Source: Candidatus Avacidaminococcus intestinavium
GTDB taxonomy: Bacteria; Bacillota; Negativicutes; Acidaminococcales; Acidaminococcaceae
Length of the DNA: 64,000 nt
Direction: 5' to 3'
Assembly: GCA_018714505.1 (NCBI GenBank)
Contig: DVNI01000134.1
Span: 16,752 to 80,751 of the forward strand
Made by a program: the position numbers and the translations under genes. This document shows, in pieces, positions 18,190-25,722 of the stretch (positions within the stretch are counted from its first letter, which is position 1; every line of letters starts with the position of its first letter). The notes beneath the pieces were generated by a model. The model searched no databases. It saw nothing but the letters and a program-made list of their open reading frames with translations, and was not told the DNA's origin.

Positions 18190-18335
18190 AATTAATCGAC
18201 AGAAACTAAAGCGTATAACTCCCAAAATTCAGTCTGCTTAAAGTCCTTTTGCCTGAGCGTTTCACAAAGTAGTTAACCCTTTCGGCTCCGCACACCTTGT
18301 GCGGTTTTTCCTTCAATCTTCATCCCGCAATATTA
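18190..18335 (-). promoter_or_regulatory. Glycine riboswitch, single aptamer
   Basis: Read on the minus strand, GAGCCGAAAGGG (about 18288-18277), GAAACGCTCAGGC (18263-18251) and AAAAGGAC (18250-18243) match the conserved glycine-aptamer core. Only one core is seen, where many glycine riboswitches have two. GACAGAAAC on the plus strand (18198-18206) repeats eight bases of the terminator's 3' arm (18146-18153), so the minus-strand copy can pair with the terminator 5' arm as antiterminator. Boundaries are approximate. Expected action: glycine binding turns the gcv operon on. Confidence 0.85.
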
Positions 18336-18355
18336 TATTTGTAATACTCAATATT

Positions 18356-18384
18356 ATTATAACTGGAACGAAAAATGAAAGCAA
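18356..18384 (-). promoter_or_regulatory. Sigma-A promoter of gcv operon
   Basis: On the minus strand TTGCTT (18384-18379) and TATAAT (18361-18356) are 17 bases apart. The predicted start lies just before the aptamer. The -35 element sits within six bases of the end of the upstream flavoprotein gene. Confidence 0.7.
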
Positions 18385-18389
18385 GGATC

Positions 18390-19262
18390 TTACTCCTTAC
18401 TTGTTTTTTGTTCCGCCAAATATTTAACCGCACTCAGCGCAGCTACTAATCCTTCACCCGTAGCTCGAGAAATTTGCCACGGATAGCCTGTACAATCACC
18501 AGCGGCAAAAACTCCTGGGATATTAGTTGCTAAATCAGCTTGAACCGCTACCGATTTTCCTTGCAATTCTATTCCCGCAAATAAAGCATCAACTGGATCA
18601 GACTCTCTAAAAATAAAAACTCCATCTACTGGATAACGATCTTGAGCGCCTTCTATCCCCTCTACTTTAAGACTGCCTACTATTTTTTTTATGTTTTCTA
18701 TTTTAAATTCGACATTCGATGCTACAAACGATGTTTGTAATTCTTTTTTACTGAAAACTAGTACCCGAGCACAAATCTCTGATAGAAATTCTAAATCAGA
18801 AGGATTCTCTAAACCATCTAAAATAACGGCTACTATCTTACCTTTAAAAAAATGTCCATCACAAGTAGCACAATAACTCACGCCTCGACCCAAAAGTTCT
18901 TTTTCACCAGGAAGTAACGTAGCCGTCATACCACCGGTTGCCAAAATAACAGTTTTTGCTTTGTAAAAAGTATTAGCAGTACCTAGGTCAAAACCCTGCT
19001 TAGCAGTAGCTGCAAACACAACTTTTTCCGTTATAATTGTCGGTTGATACTCTCGTGCATGTTCTAAGAATTGGTTCATTAATTCTGTCCCTGATATTTC
19101 TGGGAAACCCAAATAGTTTTTTACACTCTGCGCTTTTTTTAATTTCGCACTAAAACCACCACTATCAAAAAGGATCATTTTTTTATTACGCACGCCACAG
19201 GTAACCGCCGCTGAAAGTCCTGCCGGTCCACCACCAATAATTGCAACATCATAAATGTCCAT
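18390..19262 (-). CDS. Thioredoxin-reductase-like flavoprotein lacking a recognisable NADPH site
   Basis: A 290-residue FAD protein of the low-molecular-weight thioredoxin reductase fold. The FAD motif GGGPAGLSAA is at residues 10-19, the redox pair is in SYCATCDGHF near residue 132, and FAAGDCTGYPWQ near 255 is the second FAD motif. Where normal TrxB has GGGxxA and HRRxxxR for NADPH, this protein reads AVILDGLENPSDLEFLS and VFSKKELQ. This resembles the ferredoxin-dependent (FFTR) or other pyridine-nucleotide-independent reductases known in clostridia and Gloeobacter. The ATG at 19262 has CAGGAGG eight bases upstream; an upstream in-frame start is not supported. It is transcribed alone. Confidence 0.82.
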   Translation of the reverse strand: MDIYDVAIIGGGPAGLSAAVTCGVRNKKMILFDSGGFSAKLKKAQSVKNYLGFPEISGTELMNQFLEHAREYQPTIITEKVVFAATAKQGFDLGTANTFYKAKTVILATGGMTATLLPGEKELLGRGVSYCATCDGHFFKGKIVAVILDGLENPSDLEFLSEICARVLVFSKKELQTSFVASNVEFKIENIKKIVGSLKVEGIEGAQDRYPVDGVFIFRESDPVDALFAGIELQGKSVAVQADLATNIPGVFAAGDCTGYPWQISRATGEGLVAALSAVKYLAEQKTSKE

Positions 19263-19460
19263 ACTTCTAACCTCCTGTAAAGAACTTATTAATAATATTG
19301 TATTCTGCTTTGCTTCCAAACACAATATTTTCTAATATTTTTCTGTTTGCCACTAATTCTTATTTCTAAATAGTTATTATTTTTTTCTCAAAAACAAGAG
19401 GGATTTTCCTAGTAATGGCGAATGTTTTTATAGTAATCTTAGAAAGTAGTCTTCTTTGGA

Positions 19461-20363
19461 ATGGACAGTGACCCTAGAATGAATAATCGACAATTAAGTA
19501 CTAAAACAACACAAATTCTTTTTGATATGCAAAATAACGAAATTACTGAATATCATATTTATCAAAAAATAGCGGCTAGAGTAAAAAATAAGAAAAATAA
19601 AGATATTCTTCTTACCATTGCTAATGAAGAAAAGAAGCATGCATTAATTTGGCAACAATATACGGGGCAAGCCAGCCTTCCCTCTCGCTGGAAAATATTC
19701 TATTACCAACTGCTGGCACTACTATTTGGTTATACCTTTGCCTTAAAACTAATGGAATCAGGTGAAGCCGCTGCTGCTAGTAATTATGAAGGGTTAGTCG
19801 CTGAAATCCCTGAAGCACAACAAATTGCTGCCGATGAAAATCTACACGAACAGCAATTACTAACAATTTTAGATGAAGAGCGACTGCGGTATGTTGGCTC
19901 TATGGTATTAGGTCTTAACGATGCTTTGGTTGAACTTACTGGCACACTCGCAGGTCTAACACTAGCTTTACAAAACACTAAATTAATTGCTTTATCAGGT
20001 TTAATTACTGGCGTTTCTGCCACTTTATCCATGGCTTCATCAGAGTTTTTATCCGCTCGCAGCGAAGATCGCTCGGACGCCCTCAAATCAGCATTATATA
20101 CGGGTATCGCGTATTGCCTAACGGTCACTTTACTTGTTTTACCCTATCTTATTTTTGATAATGAACACTATCTTTATGCACTCTTGACAATGCTCTTAAT
20201 CGTTGTTTTAATCATAGCGTGTTTTACTTATTATATTGCAGTAGCGAAAACTTTAAGTTTTCAAAAACGCTTCTCAGAAATGGCTATAATTAGTCTTAGC
20301 GTTGCTGCTTTTGCCTTTATAGTTGGCTTGCTTGTCAAAGAATTACTCGGAATTGATATTTAA
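19461..20363 (+). CDS. Ferritin-like/VIT1 fusion membrane protein (MbfA type)
   Basis: A 300-residue protein with an N-terminal ferritin/rubrerythrin-like four-helix domain (about residues 10-140) and a C-terminal VIT1/CCC1-type membrane domain of about five helices. The iron-ligand pattern is visible in NNEITEYHIYQ, NEEKKHALIW, SGEAAAASNYEG and DENLHEQQL; GLNDALVELTGTLAG and SASSEFLSARSE-like MASSEFLSAR are VIT1 signatures. Related MbfA proteins export iron and protect against peroxide stress. It has only a weak ribosome-binding site at the ATG at 19461; ATG 19479 is an alternative. It heads a plus-strand group with a ZIP transporter and superoxide reductase. Confidence 0.87.
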   Translation: MDSDPRMNNRQLSTKTTQILFDMQNNEITEYHIYQKIAARVKNKKNKDILLTIANEEKKHALIWQQYTGQASLPSRWKIFYYQLLALLFGYTFALKLMESGEAAAASNYEGLVAEIPEAQQIAADENLHEQQLLTILDEERLRYVGSMVLGLNDALVELTGTLAGLTLALQNTKLIALSGLITGVSATLSMASSEFLSARSEDRSDALKSALYTGIAYCLTVTLLVLPYLIFDNEHYLYALLTMLLIVVLIIACFTYYIAVAKTLSFQKRFSEMAIISLSVAAFAFIVGLLVKELLGIDI

Positions 20364-20381
20364 AAGAAAGGCTGAAGGTGA

Positions 20382-21197
20382 ATGCTAGAAAAAATAAATG
20401 ACCCAATTATACTTACAATTATCGCAACGTTTTTCACTTGGGGTATGACTGCCCTAGGTGCGTCACTCGTTTTTTTCTTTAAAACTATCAATAAAAAAGT
20501 CCTAAATATGATGTTAGGTTTTGCAGCTGGCGTGATGGTCGCAGCAAGTTTTTGGTCGCTATTAGCTCCCGCCATTGCCATGGCTGAAAACAGGCTACTA
20601 CCAGCTTGGCTAATTGCCGCAATTGGTTTTGTAAGTGGTGCTGGCTTTCTAGTCTTAGCCGATAAAGTGATGCCTCACATTCATTTTTTCTCTAGATCAG
20701 GAGAACCAGAGGGAATCACGACTAGTTGGCGCCGCACAATGCTTCTTTTATTCTCCATTACATTACATAATATACCAGAAGGACTAGCTGTCGGTGTTGC
20801 CTTCGGGGCAGCTGCTCAAAATATGAATGATGCAACACTACTGTCAGCCATTGCGGTGGCACTAGGCATCGGTATTCAAAATTTTCCAGAAGGTGCTGCG
20901 GTTTCTATTCCCTTACGTCGCGAAGGATTATCTCGCTGGAAAAGTTTTCTTTATGGCCAAGCCTCAGCAATTGTCGAACCGATTGCTGGTATTATTGGTG
21001 CTATGCTGGTCACAACAATGCAAGAAATCTTACCTTATGCATTAGCATTTGCAGCTGGTGCTATGATTTTTGTAGTAGTAGAAGATTTAATTCCAGAATC
21101 ACAGACTAGTGATGAGCATGGTAGTGCTGACCGCTCTTCTTACGGCTTTATTATCGGTTTTACCATTATGATGATTTTAGATGTTGCACTCGGTTAA
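20382..21197 (+). CDS. ZIP family divalent metal transporter
   Basis: A 271-residue inner-membrane transporter with about eight helices. The two metal-binding signatures of ZIP proteins are clear: LHNIPEGLAVG near residue 130 and IQNFPEGAAVS near residue 170. Family members of this GufA/ZupT-like type move zinc, iron or manganese into the cytoplasm. GAAGGTGA precedes the ATG, and the gene follows the ferritin-VIT1 fusion by 18 bases, so the two are probably cotranscribed and work together in metal balance (inference). A compact terminator follows. Confidence 0.9.
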   Translation: MLEKINDPIILTIIATFFTWGMTALGASLVFFFKTINKKVLNMMLGFAAGVMVAASFWSLLAPAIAMAENRLLPAWLIAAIGFVSGAGFLVLADKVMPHIHFFSRSGEPEGITTSWRRTMLLLFSITLHNIPEGLAVGVAFGAAAQNMNDATLLSAIAVALGIGIQNFPEGAAVSIPLRREGLSRWKSFLYGQASAIVEPIAGIIGAMLVTTMQEILPYALAFAAGAMIFVVVEDLIPESQTSDEHGSADRSSYGFIIGFTIMMILDVALG

Positions 21198-21200
21198 ATC

Positions 21201-21222
21201 GCGGTCTCTCACCGCTTTTTAT
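21201..21222 (+). terminator. Compact terminator after ZIP transporter gene
   Basis: GCGGT / ACCGC with a five-base loop and five T. The stem is only 5 bp, so some read-through into the superoxide reductase gene is likely. Confidence 0.6.
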
Positions 21223-21270
21223 AATAAACTAGACAAATAGATTAGAAAAGATTAGAGGAGGTCTTTACCA

Positions 21271-21648
21271 ATGAGAGAAGTTAAATTTTTTATTTGTAAA
21301 CATTGCGGCAACCTAATTACTATGTTAAATAGTACTCCAGTTCCAGTTGATTGCTGTGGCGAACACATGACGGAACTAGTCGCAAACACTGTAGATGCAG
21401 CTCAAGAAAAGCATGTTCCTGTAGTAAAAGTCGAAGGCAATACCGTAAGCGTAGTCGTAGGCAGTGTTGCTCATCCTATGATTGAAGCACATTACATCCA
21501 ATGGATTTATCTAGTTACAGAACAAGGTGAACAAGTAAAACACCTTACACCAAATTCTGAACCAACAGCAGTCTTTGCTTTAGCCGAAGGTGACAAATTC
21601 GTAGCTGCCTATGAATATTGCAATCTCCACGGACTCTGGAAAGCTTAA
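21271..21648 (+). CDS. dfx: Desulfoferrodoxin (superoxide reductase)
   Basis: A 125-residue two-domain superoxide reductase. The N-terminal desulforedoxin domain has four cysteine ligands (CKHCG at residues 9-12 and DCCGE near 28). The C-terminal catalytic domain shows EKHVP, VAHPMIEAHYIQWI and CNLHGLW, which supply the four His and one Cys that hold the catalytic iron. It reduces superoxide to peroxide without making oxygen, a hallmark of anaerobes. GGAGG lies before the ATG. It sits with iron-handling genes and ends at a strong terminator. Confidence 0.96.
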   Translation: MREVKFFICKHCGNLITMLNSTPVPVDCCGEHMTELVANTVDAAQEKHVPVVKVEGNTVSVVVGSVAHPMIEAHYIQWIYLVTEQGEQVKHLTPNSEPTAVFALAEGDKFVAAYEYCNLHGLWKA

Positions 21649-21671
21649 ATCCCCATAAACTAACGCACAAA

Positions 21672-21712
21672 AGTCGCCAACAGCTCAAAGTAACTGTTGG
21701 CGACTTTTTTAT
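21672..21712. terminator. Terminator between dfx and ftsI
   Basis: AGTCGCCAACAG / CTGTTGGCGACT is a 12-bp perfect stem with a 10-base loop and six T. It lies between convergent genes and probably serves the plus strand mainly. Confidence 0.85.
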
Positions 21713-21732
21713 TTTAGTTTATTCAAATTAGT

Positions 21733-23748
21733 TTATTCAAACCAGACTTCAATTGTCGTTCCTTGTTCTACTAAACTCGCTGTGGGCACTGATTGTCTCT
21801 TGGCAATACCACTACCGTGCGGAATCAACGATAAATTACCTTGAGCAATCACTTCTGCCACTTGTCTAATATTTAAATCCGTAAAATCAGGAATTTTCAC
21901 TTTACCATCAGGCATAAAAACAATCTGCGGTTTTGCTTTACTACTCACTTTAAAATCTTTTTTAGTTAAAGCGTCAAAAGACGGCAAACCTACTGAGTTA
22001 GAAGGTTGTACGCCCTGCGCAACTAAAATTTGTTGCAAAGTATCACGAAAAACCGGTGCAGAAACTTGTGAACCATAAAAAGCACCCTGTGGTGAATCTA
22101 ACATAATAAGCATTGCATATTGAGGATTATCACTCGGTACAAAACCAACAAAAGACGCAATGTATACGCCCGCAGCATAGCCACCATGCTCACTTAATTT
22201 TTCAGCAGTTCCTGTCTTACCGGCAATCTTATACCCTTCAATTCTTGCCGTCTTACCACCACCAGAAGCAACAACTTGTTCCATCATAGAACGCATTTGA
22301 CCAGCTACTTCTTCAGTCATGACCCGCCTAACAGTTTCCTTCTTACCTTCACGCAAAACTTTGCCATTCGGCAAAATTATTTTTTCTACAATATACGGTT
22401 TCACTAATTCTCCACCATTAGCAATAGAACAAATAGCACGTAACATCTGTAATGGCGTTACCGCAATCCCTTGACCAATAGACATGGTCGCAATATCTGG
22501 CAGGCGCATCGCATCGGAGTCATATAAAATACCATCTTCTTCACCCGGCAACTCAATACCAGTTGCTGTGCCAAAGCCAAATTTTTTCGTATATTCATTC
22601 ATTTTTTGTGCGCCTAATTTCATGCCTAAATCTGCCATACCCGTATTCACCGAATATTTAATGACATCGGTAAAAGTAATTACACCCATGCCTTCTCTAT
22701 CCCAGTTACGTATAGTACGATCAGCAACCTGAAATGCACCAGTATCAAAATAAGGTGAAGTTGGAGTAACCACCTGCTCACTAAGTCCAGCACACCCCAC
22801 GATTGGTTTAAAAACAGAACCTGGTTCATAAATTATGGAAATAGCTCTATTAACTAGTGCTTCTGCTGGATACTCACCAAATTTATTAGGATCAAAAGTC
22901 GGGCGACTCGCCATACCAAGAATCGCACCAGTATTAGGGTCCATCAAAATTACTGAGGCACTTTTAGCATTTGTTTTAGCTAAAGCATCATCCAATCCTT
23001 TCTCTAAAACATGCTGCATCTTATTATCAATAGTTAAATAAACAGTCGCCATTCTAGGTGGTGTCGCACTATTTAAAGCACTATCAACGATCGGGCGTCC
23101 AAGTGCATCTACTGTTTCGCTTAAACTATTTTCTGCTCCTTTAAGGATTGAATCTAACGACCACTCAATCCCGCTTAGACCATTATCATCCACGCCTACA
23201 AACCCTAAGACATGAGCTGCCATGGTGTTTTTAGTATAATAACGTTTACTTTCTTCTAAAAAATGTAATCCAGAAAGTTTATGTTCCTTAATAATTTGCT
23301 TTACTGCCGCCGCTTCATTTGGTTCTAAAGTTCTCTTAATCCACAAAAACCGTCCCGAATAATTAAAATCACTAAATAGCCTTTCTGCATCCATCTTTAA
23401 AACCGGTGCCAATAAATCCGCAGCTAAGCGTCGTGGATTACGCACAGGTTTCTTGCCACGCTCCCATAATTCTGGTTTATCCTCCATCTCCTGTGGATCA
23501 ACATATAATGACTTACTCATAATACTAACAGCTAATTCTTCACCATTACGATCTAAAATACTCCCTCGTGGTGAAAAAATTTGTTCATCACCGACAGATT
23601 GTAAGGTTGCTCGCTTACTCAACTCACTACCACTAACAACCTGTAACCAAAATAACCGGATAAAAACTAATAGAAAAATACATAAAACAAAGAGGCAAAC
23701 TTTTCCTGAACGCTTCTTAATGCTAGAAAAGCTAAAATGTTTTCTCAT
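21733..23748 (-). CDS. ftsI: FtsI/SpoVD-type penicillin-binding protein with C-terminal PASTA domain
   Basis: A 671-residue class B transpeptidase that crosslinks septal peptidoglycan. One transmembrane helix (about residues 17-36) is followed by a dimerisation domain beginning at SPRGSILDRNGEELA. The active-site serine is in YEPGSVFKP, SVN is in KYSVNTGMADLG, and KTG is in IAGKTGTAEK. A PASTA-like domain (about residues 610-671) ends the protein, as in SpoVD and some Firmicute FtsI. It overlaps ftsW by four bases (ATGA), pairing the enzyme with its SEDS glycosyltransferase. The ATG at 23748 is preceded by GGGGG; a GTG three codons earlier is less likely. A division or a sporulation role cannot be separated by sequence alone. 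Confidence 0.93.
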   Translation of the reverse strand: MRKHFSFSSIKKRSGKVCLFVLCIFLLVFIRLFWLQVVSGSELSKRATLQSVGDEQIFSPRGSILDRNGEELAVSIMSKSLYVDPQEMEDKPELWERGKKPVRNPRRLAADLLAPVLKMDAERLFSDFNYSGRFLWIKRTLEPNEAAAVKQIIKEHKLSGLHFLEESKRYYTKNTMAAHVLGFVGVDDNGLSGIEWSLDSILKGAENSLSETVDALGRPIVDSALNSATPPRMATVYLTIDNKMQHVLEKGLDDALAKTNAKSASVILMDPNTGAILGMASRPTFDPNKFGEYPAEALVNRAISIIYEPGSVFKPIVGCAGLSEQVVTPTSPYFDTGAFQVADRTIRNWDREGMGVITFTDVIKYSVNTGMADLGMKLGAQKMNEYTKKFGFGTATGIELPGEEDGILYDSDAMRLPDIATMSIGQGIAVTPLQMLRAICSIANGGELVKPYIVEKIILPNGKVLREGKKETVRRVMTEEVAGQMRSMMEQVVASGGGKTARIEGYKIAGKTGTAEKLSEHGGYAAGVYIASFVGFVPSDNPQYAMLIMLDSPQGAFYGSQVSAPVFRDTLQQILVAQGVQPSNSVGLPSFDALTKKDFKVSSKAKPQIVFMPDGKVKIPDFTDLNIRQVAEVIAQGNLSLIPHGSGIAKRQSVPTASLVEQGTTIEVWFE

Positions 23749-24953
23749 TTTTGCCACCCCCTGAAGCGCCCCCGCCTTTTTAATAATTCTTGTTTACGTT
23801 CTTCAAAAGCTGCTGCAACATTGACTTTTTCTTGTTGTTGCTTGGCCTCTGCATAAAAAATATTAATTACTAACCCCAACGCCGCTAAACTAACCACCAA
23901 AGCAGTACCACCATAACTTATAAAAGTTAATGGTACGCCAATCACTGGTAATAAACCACAAACCATAGCCATATTAGCGACTGCTTGACCAACGATCAAA
24001 AAGTTAATGCCAGTCACCAATAAAAAAGCTTCCTCACTTTGAGTATTCAATGCAATTTGCTGAATAGCTGCTCCCAAAAGCAAAAAAAGAACTATGAGGA
24101 GCGTTGCTCCAGCTAATCCCCACTCCTGGCAAAAAATTGCAAAAGCAAAATCTGTATGTGCTTCTGGCAAATAAAAAAACTTACCTGTTCCCATGCCAAA
24201 AGAAGTACCAAACAAGCCACCACTACCGATAGACATCAAAGCCTGTACCATTTGGTAACCAGTATTACCCGCATCTTGCCACGGATCAAACCAAATCTGT
24301 ACCCGTGCCAAACGATATGGAGCAACAAGCACAAAGCCCACAGCCAAAATGACGCCACACCCTAATAAAAGCATTAACTGCATAAGTGGTAAACCGGCCA
24401 CGATATAAAGACCAAACATCAAAGCGAGAATAATTGCAGCCGTACCCATATCAGGTTGAATAAGGACTAAACCAGCAAAAGCAACCGCCTGCATTAATGG
24501 TAAGCATTTATTAATCTGAAACAGTGATACTCTTTGTCCTCTTTTTAAAAACTCACCTAAAGAACCGGCACCCAACACAATAATACCGAGCTTCACTAGT
24601 TCCGACGGCTGAATACTAAGTCCGCCGATATATAGCCACCGCTGCGCGCCTTTATTCGTAACACCAAAAAGATCTACGCAGATTAAAACCACCAGTAAAA
24701 TTAAATACCAAATTTGACGATGACGTAACCAAACTTTATAAGAAGGTCCCCAGCCCAAAAAAGCCATCAGACCTAAACCCGCTAAGCCAAAACCGGCATA
24801 ACGATAAAGATAATAATACCCATTATCAAACATATCCTTAGCTTCAACAAAGCTTGCACTAAAAACATTAATACACCCAAGCGTCATTAATAATAATGTT
24901 AATACTAAAATTGCATCTTTTGGATTATCCCAGATTAAAAAGCGTTTATACAT
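23745..24953 (-). CDS. ftsW: FtsW/RodA/SpoVE (SEDS) peptidoglycan glycosyltransferase
   Basis: A 402-residue polytopic membrane protein with about ten helices. NKGAQRWLYIGGLSIQPSEL near residue 105 is the SEDS signature, and the catalytic-loop region GYQMVQALMSIGSGGLFGTS and ICQEWG-like IFCQEWGLAGA are present; ISYGGTALV near the end is also conserved. It polymerises lipid II at the septum together with the class B PBP encoded next, with which it overlaps. GAGGAGA precedes the ATG. FtsW is preferred over RodA because of the adjacent FtsI-type partner (inference). Confidence 0.92.
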   Translation of the reverse strand: MYKRFLIWDNPKDAILVLTLLLMTLGCINVFSASFVEAKDMFDNGYYYLYRYAGFGLAGLGLMAFLGWGPSYKVWLRHRQIWYLILLVVLICVDLFGVTNKGAQRWLYIGGLSIQPSELVKLGIIVLGAGSLGEFLKRGQRVSLFQINKCLPLMQAVAFAGLVLIQPDMGTAAIILALMFGLYIVAGLPLMQLMLLLGCGVILAVGFVLVAPYRLARVQIWFDPWQDAGNTGYQMVQALMSIGSGGLFGTSFGMGTGKFFYLPEAHTDFAFAIFCQEWGLAGATLLIVLFLLLGAAIQQIALNTQSEEAFLLVTGINFLIVGQAVANMAMVCGLLPVIGVPLTFISYGGTALVVSLAALGLVINIFYAEAKQQQEKVNVAAAFEERKQELLKRRGRFRGWQK

Positions 24954-24965
24954 TCGCTTATCTCC

Positions 24966-25604
24966 TCAAAATATAACTTCACAAAAACAAATCGGCTTAC
25001 CTTTAGCACTGAATTTTGTCTCATACTCTGTTTGCACAAGATTTTCAAATTCACTATGATGCAAATCATAGCTTAGTGCATTAATCTGTAAACCAAACTC
25101 TTTAAACTCTTCTAACGAGAAATCAAACAAAGCTCGATTATCCGTTTTAAATTTAAGTATTCCACCTTTACCTAACAAATTCCTGTAAATAGCAAGAAAG
25201 TTCTTATGCGTTAACCTGCGCTTTGCGTGTCTAGCTTTCGGCCAAGGATCACTAAAGTTTAAATAAATCATTTTAATTTCACCAGGGGCAAACCATTCCT
25301 CCAAATACGCCGCATCATTACAAATAATTTTTACATTTTTGCGCTCTGCCTCTTTCGCACTTTTGGCGGGATAATAGCTAATATCGTGCTGACTTTCTAC
25401 ACCAATAAAACCAACTAACGGCTGTAGCTCTGCTAAACCATTAATAAAAGCGCCTTTACCACAACCGATTTCTAAAGCCAGTGTCTCAAAAGGCAATACT
25501 TCGCGCCATTTACCTTTGCGTTCTGTCAACTTATCAAAATAAATATAATCATCCTTATACTCACTAATTGCTTCGCTAATCCAGGGTTTCTTTCTTAATC
25601 TCAT
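24966..25604 (-). CDS. trmB: tRNA (guanine-N7-)-methyltransferase
   Basis: A 212-residue SAM-dependent methyltransferase that makes m7G46 in tRNAs. LEIGCGKGAFI near residue 47 is the SAM-binding loop, and the family motif NFSDPWPKARHAKRRLT near residue 118 carries the catalytic Asp and tRNA contacts. Length is normal for TrmB. It lies 12 bases upstream of ftsW, so all three genes (trmB-ftsW-ftsI) may be one operon. Confidence 0.96.
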   Translation of the reverse strand: MRLRKKPWISEAISEYKDDYIYFDKLTERKGKWREVLPFETLALEIGCGKGAFINGLAELQPLVGFIGVESQHDISYYPAKSAKEAERKNVKIICNDAAYLEEWFAPGEIKMIYLNFSDPWPKARHAKRRLTHKNFLAIYRNLLGKGGILKFKTDNRALFDFSLEEFKEFGLQINALSYDLHHSEFENLVQTEYETKFSAKGKPICFCEVIF

Positions 25605-25672
25605 TATTAACCACCTTTTATCAAAAAGTTTGTGTTCCTATTATACACCAAACGCGAAAAATACGCAGGACA

Positions 25673-25720
25673 GTCTTATAAAAAAACAGCTGGAACAGTG
25701 ATAATGCTGTTCCAGCTGTT
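25673..25720 (-). terminator. Terminator after the AcoR-like regulator
   Basis: A 14-bp stem AACAGCTGGAACAG / CTGTTCCAGCTGTT with an eight-base loop. On the minus strand it is followed by seven T. Confidence 0.85.
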
Positions 25721-25722
25721 CC

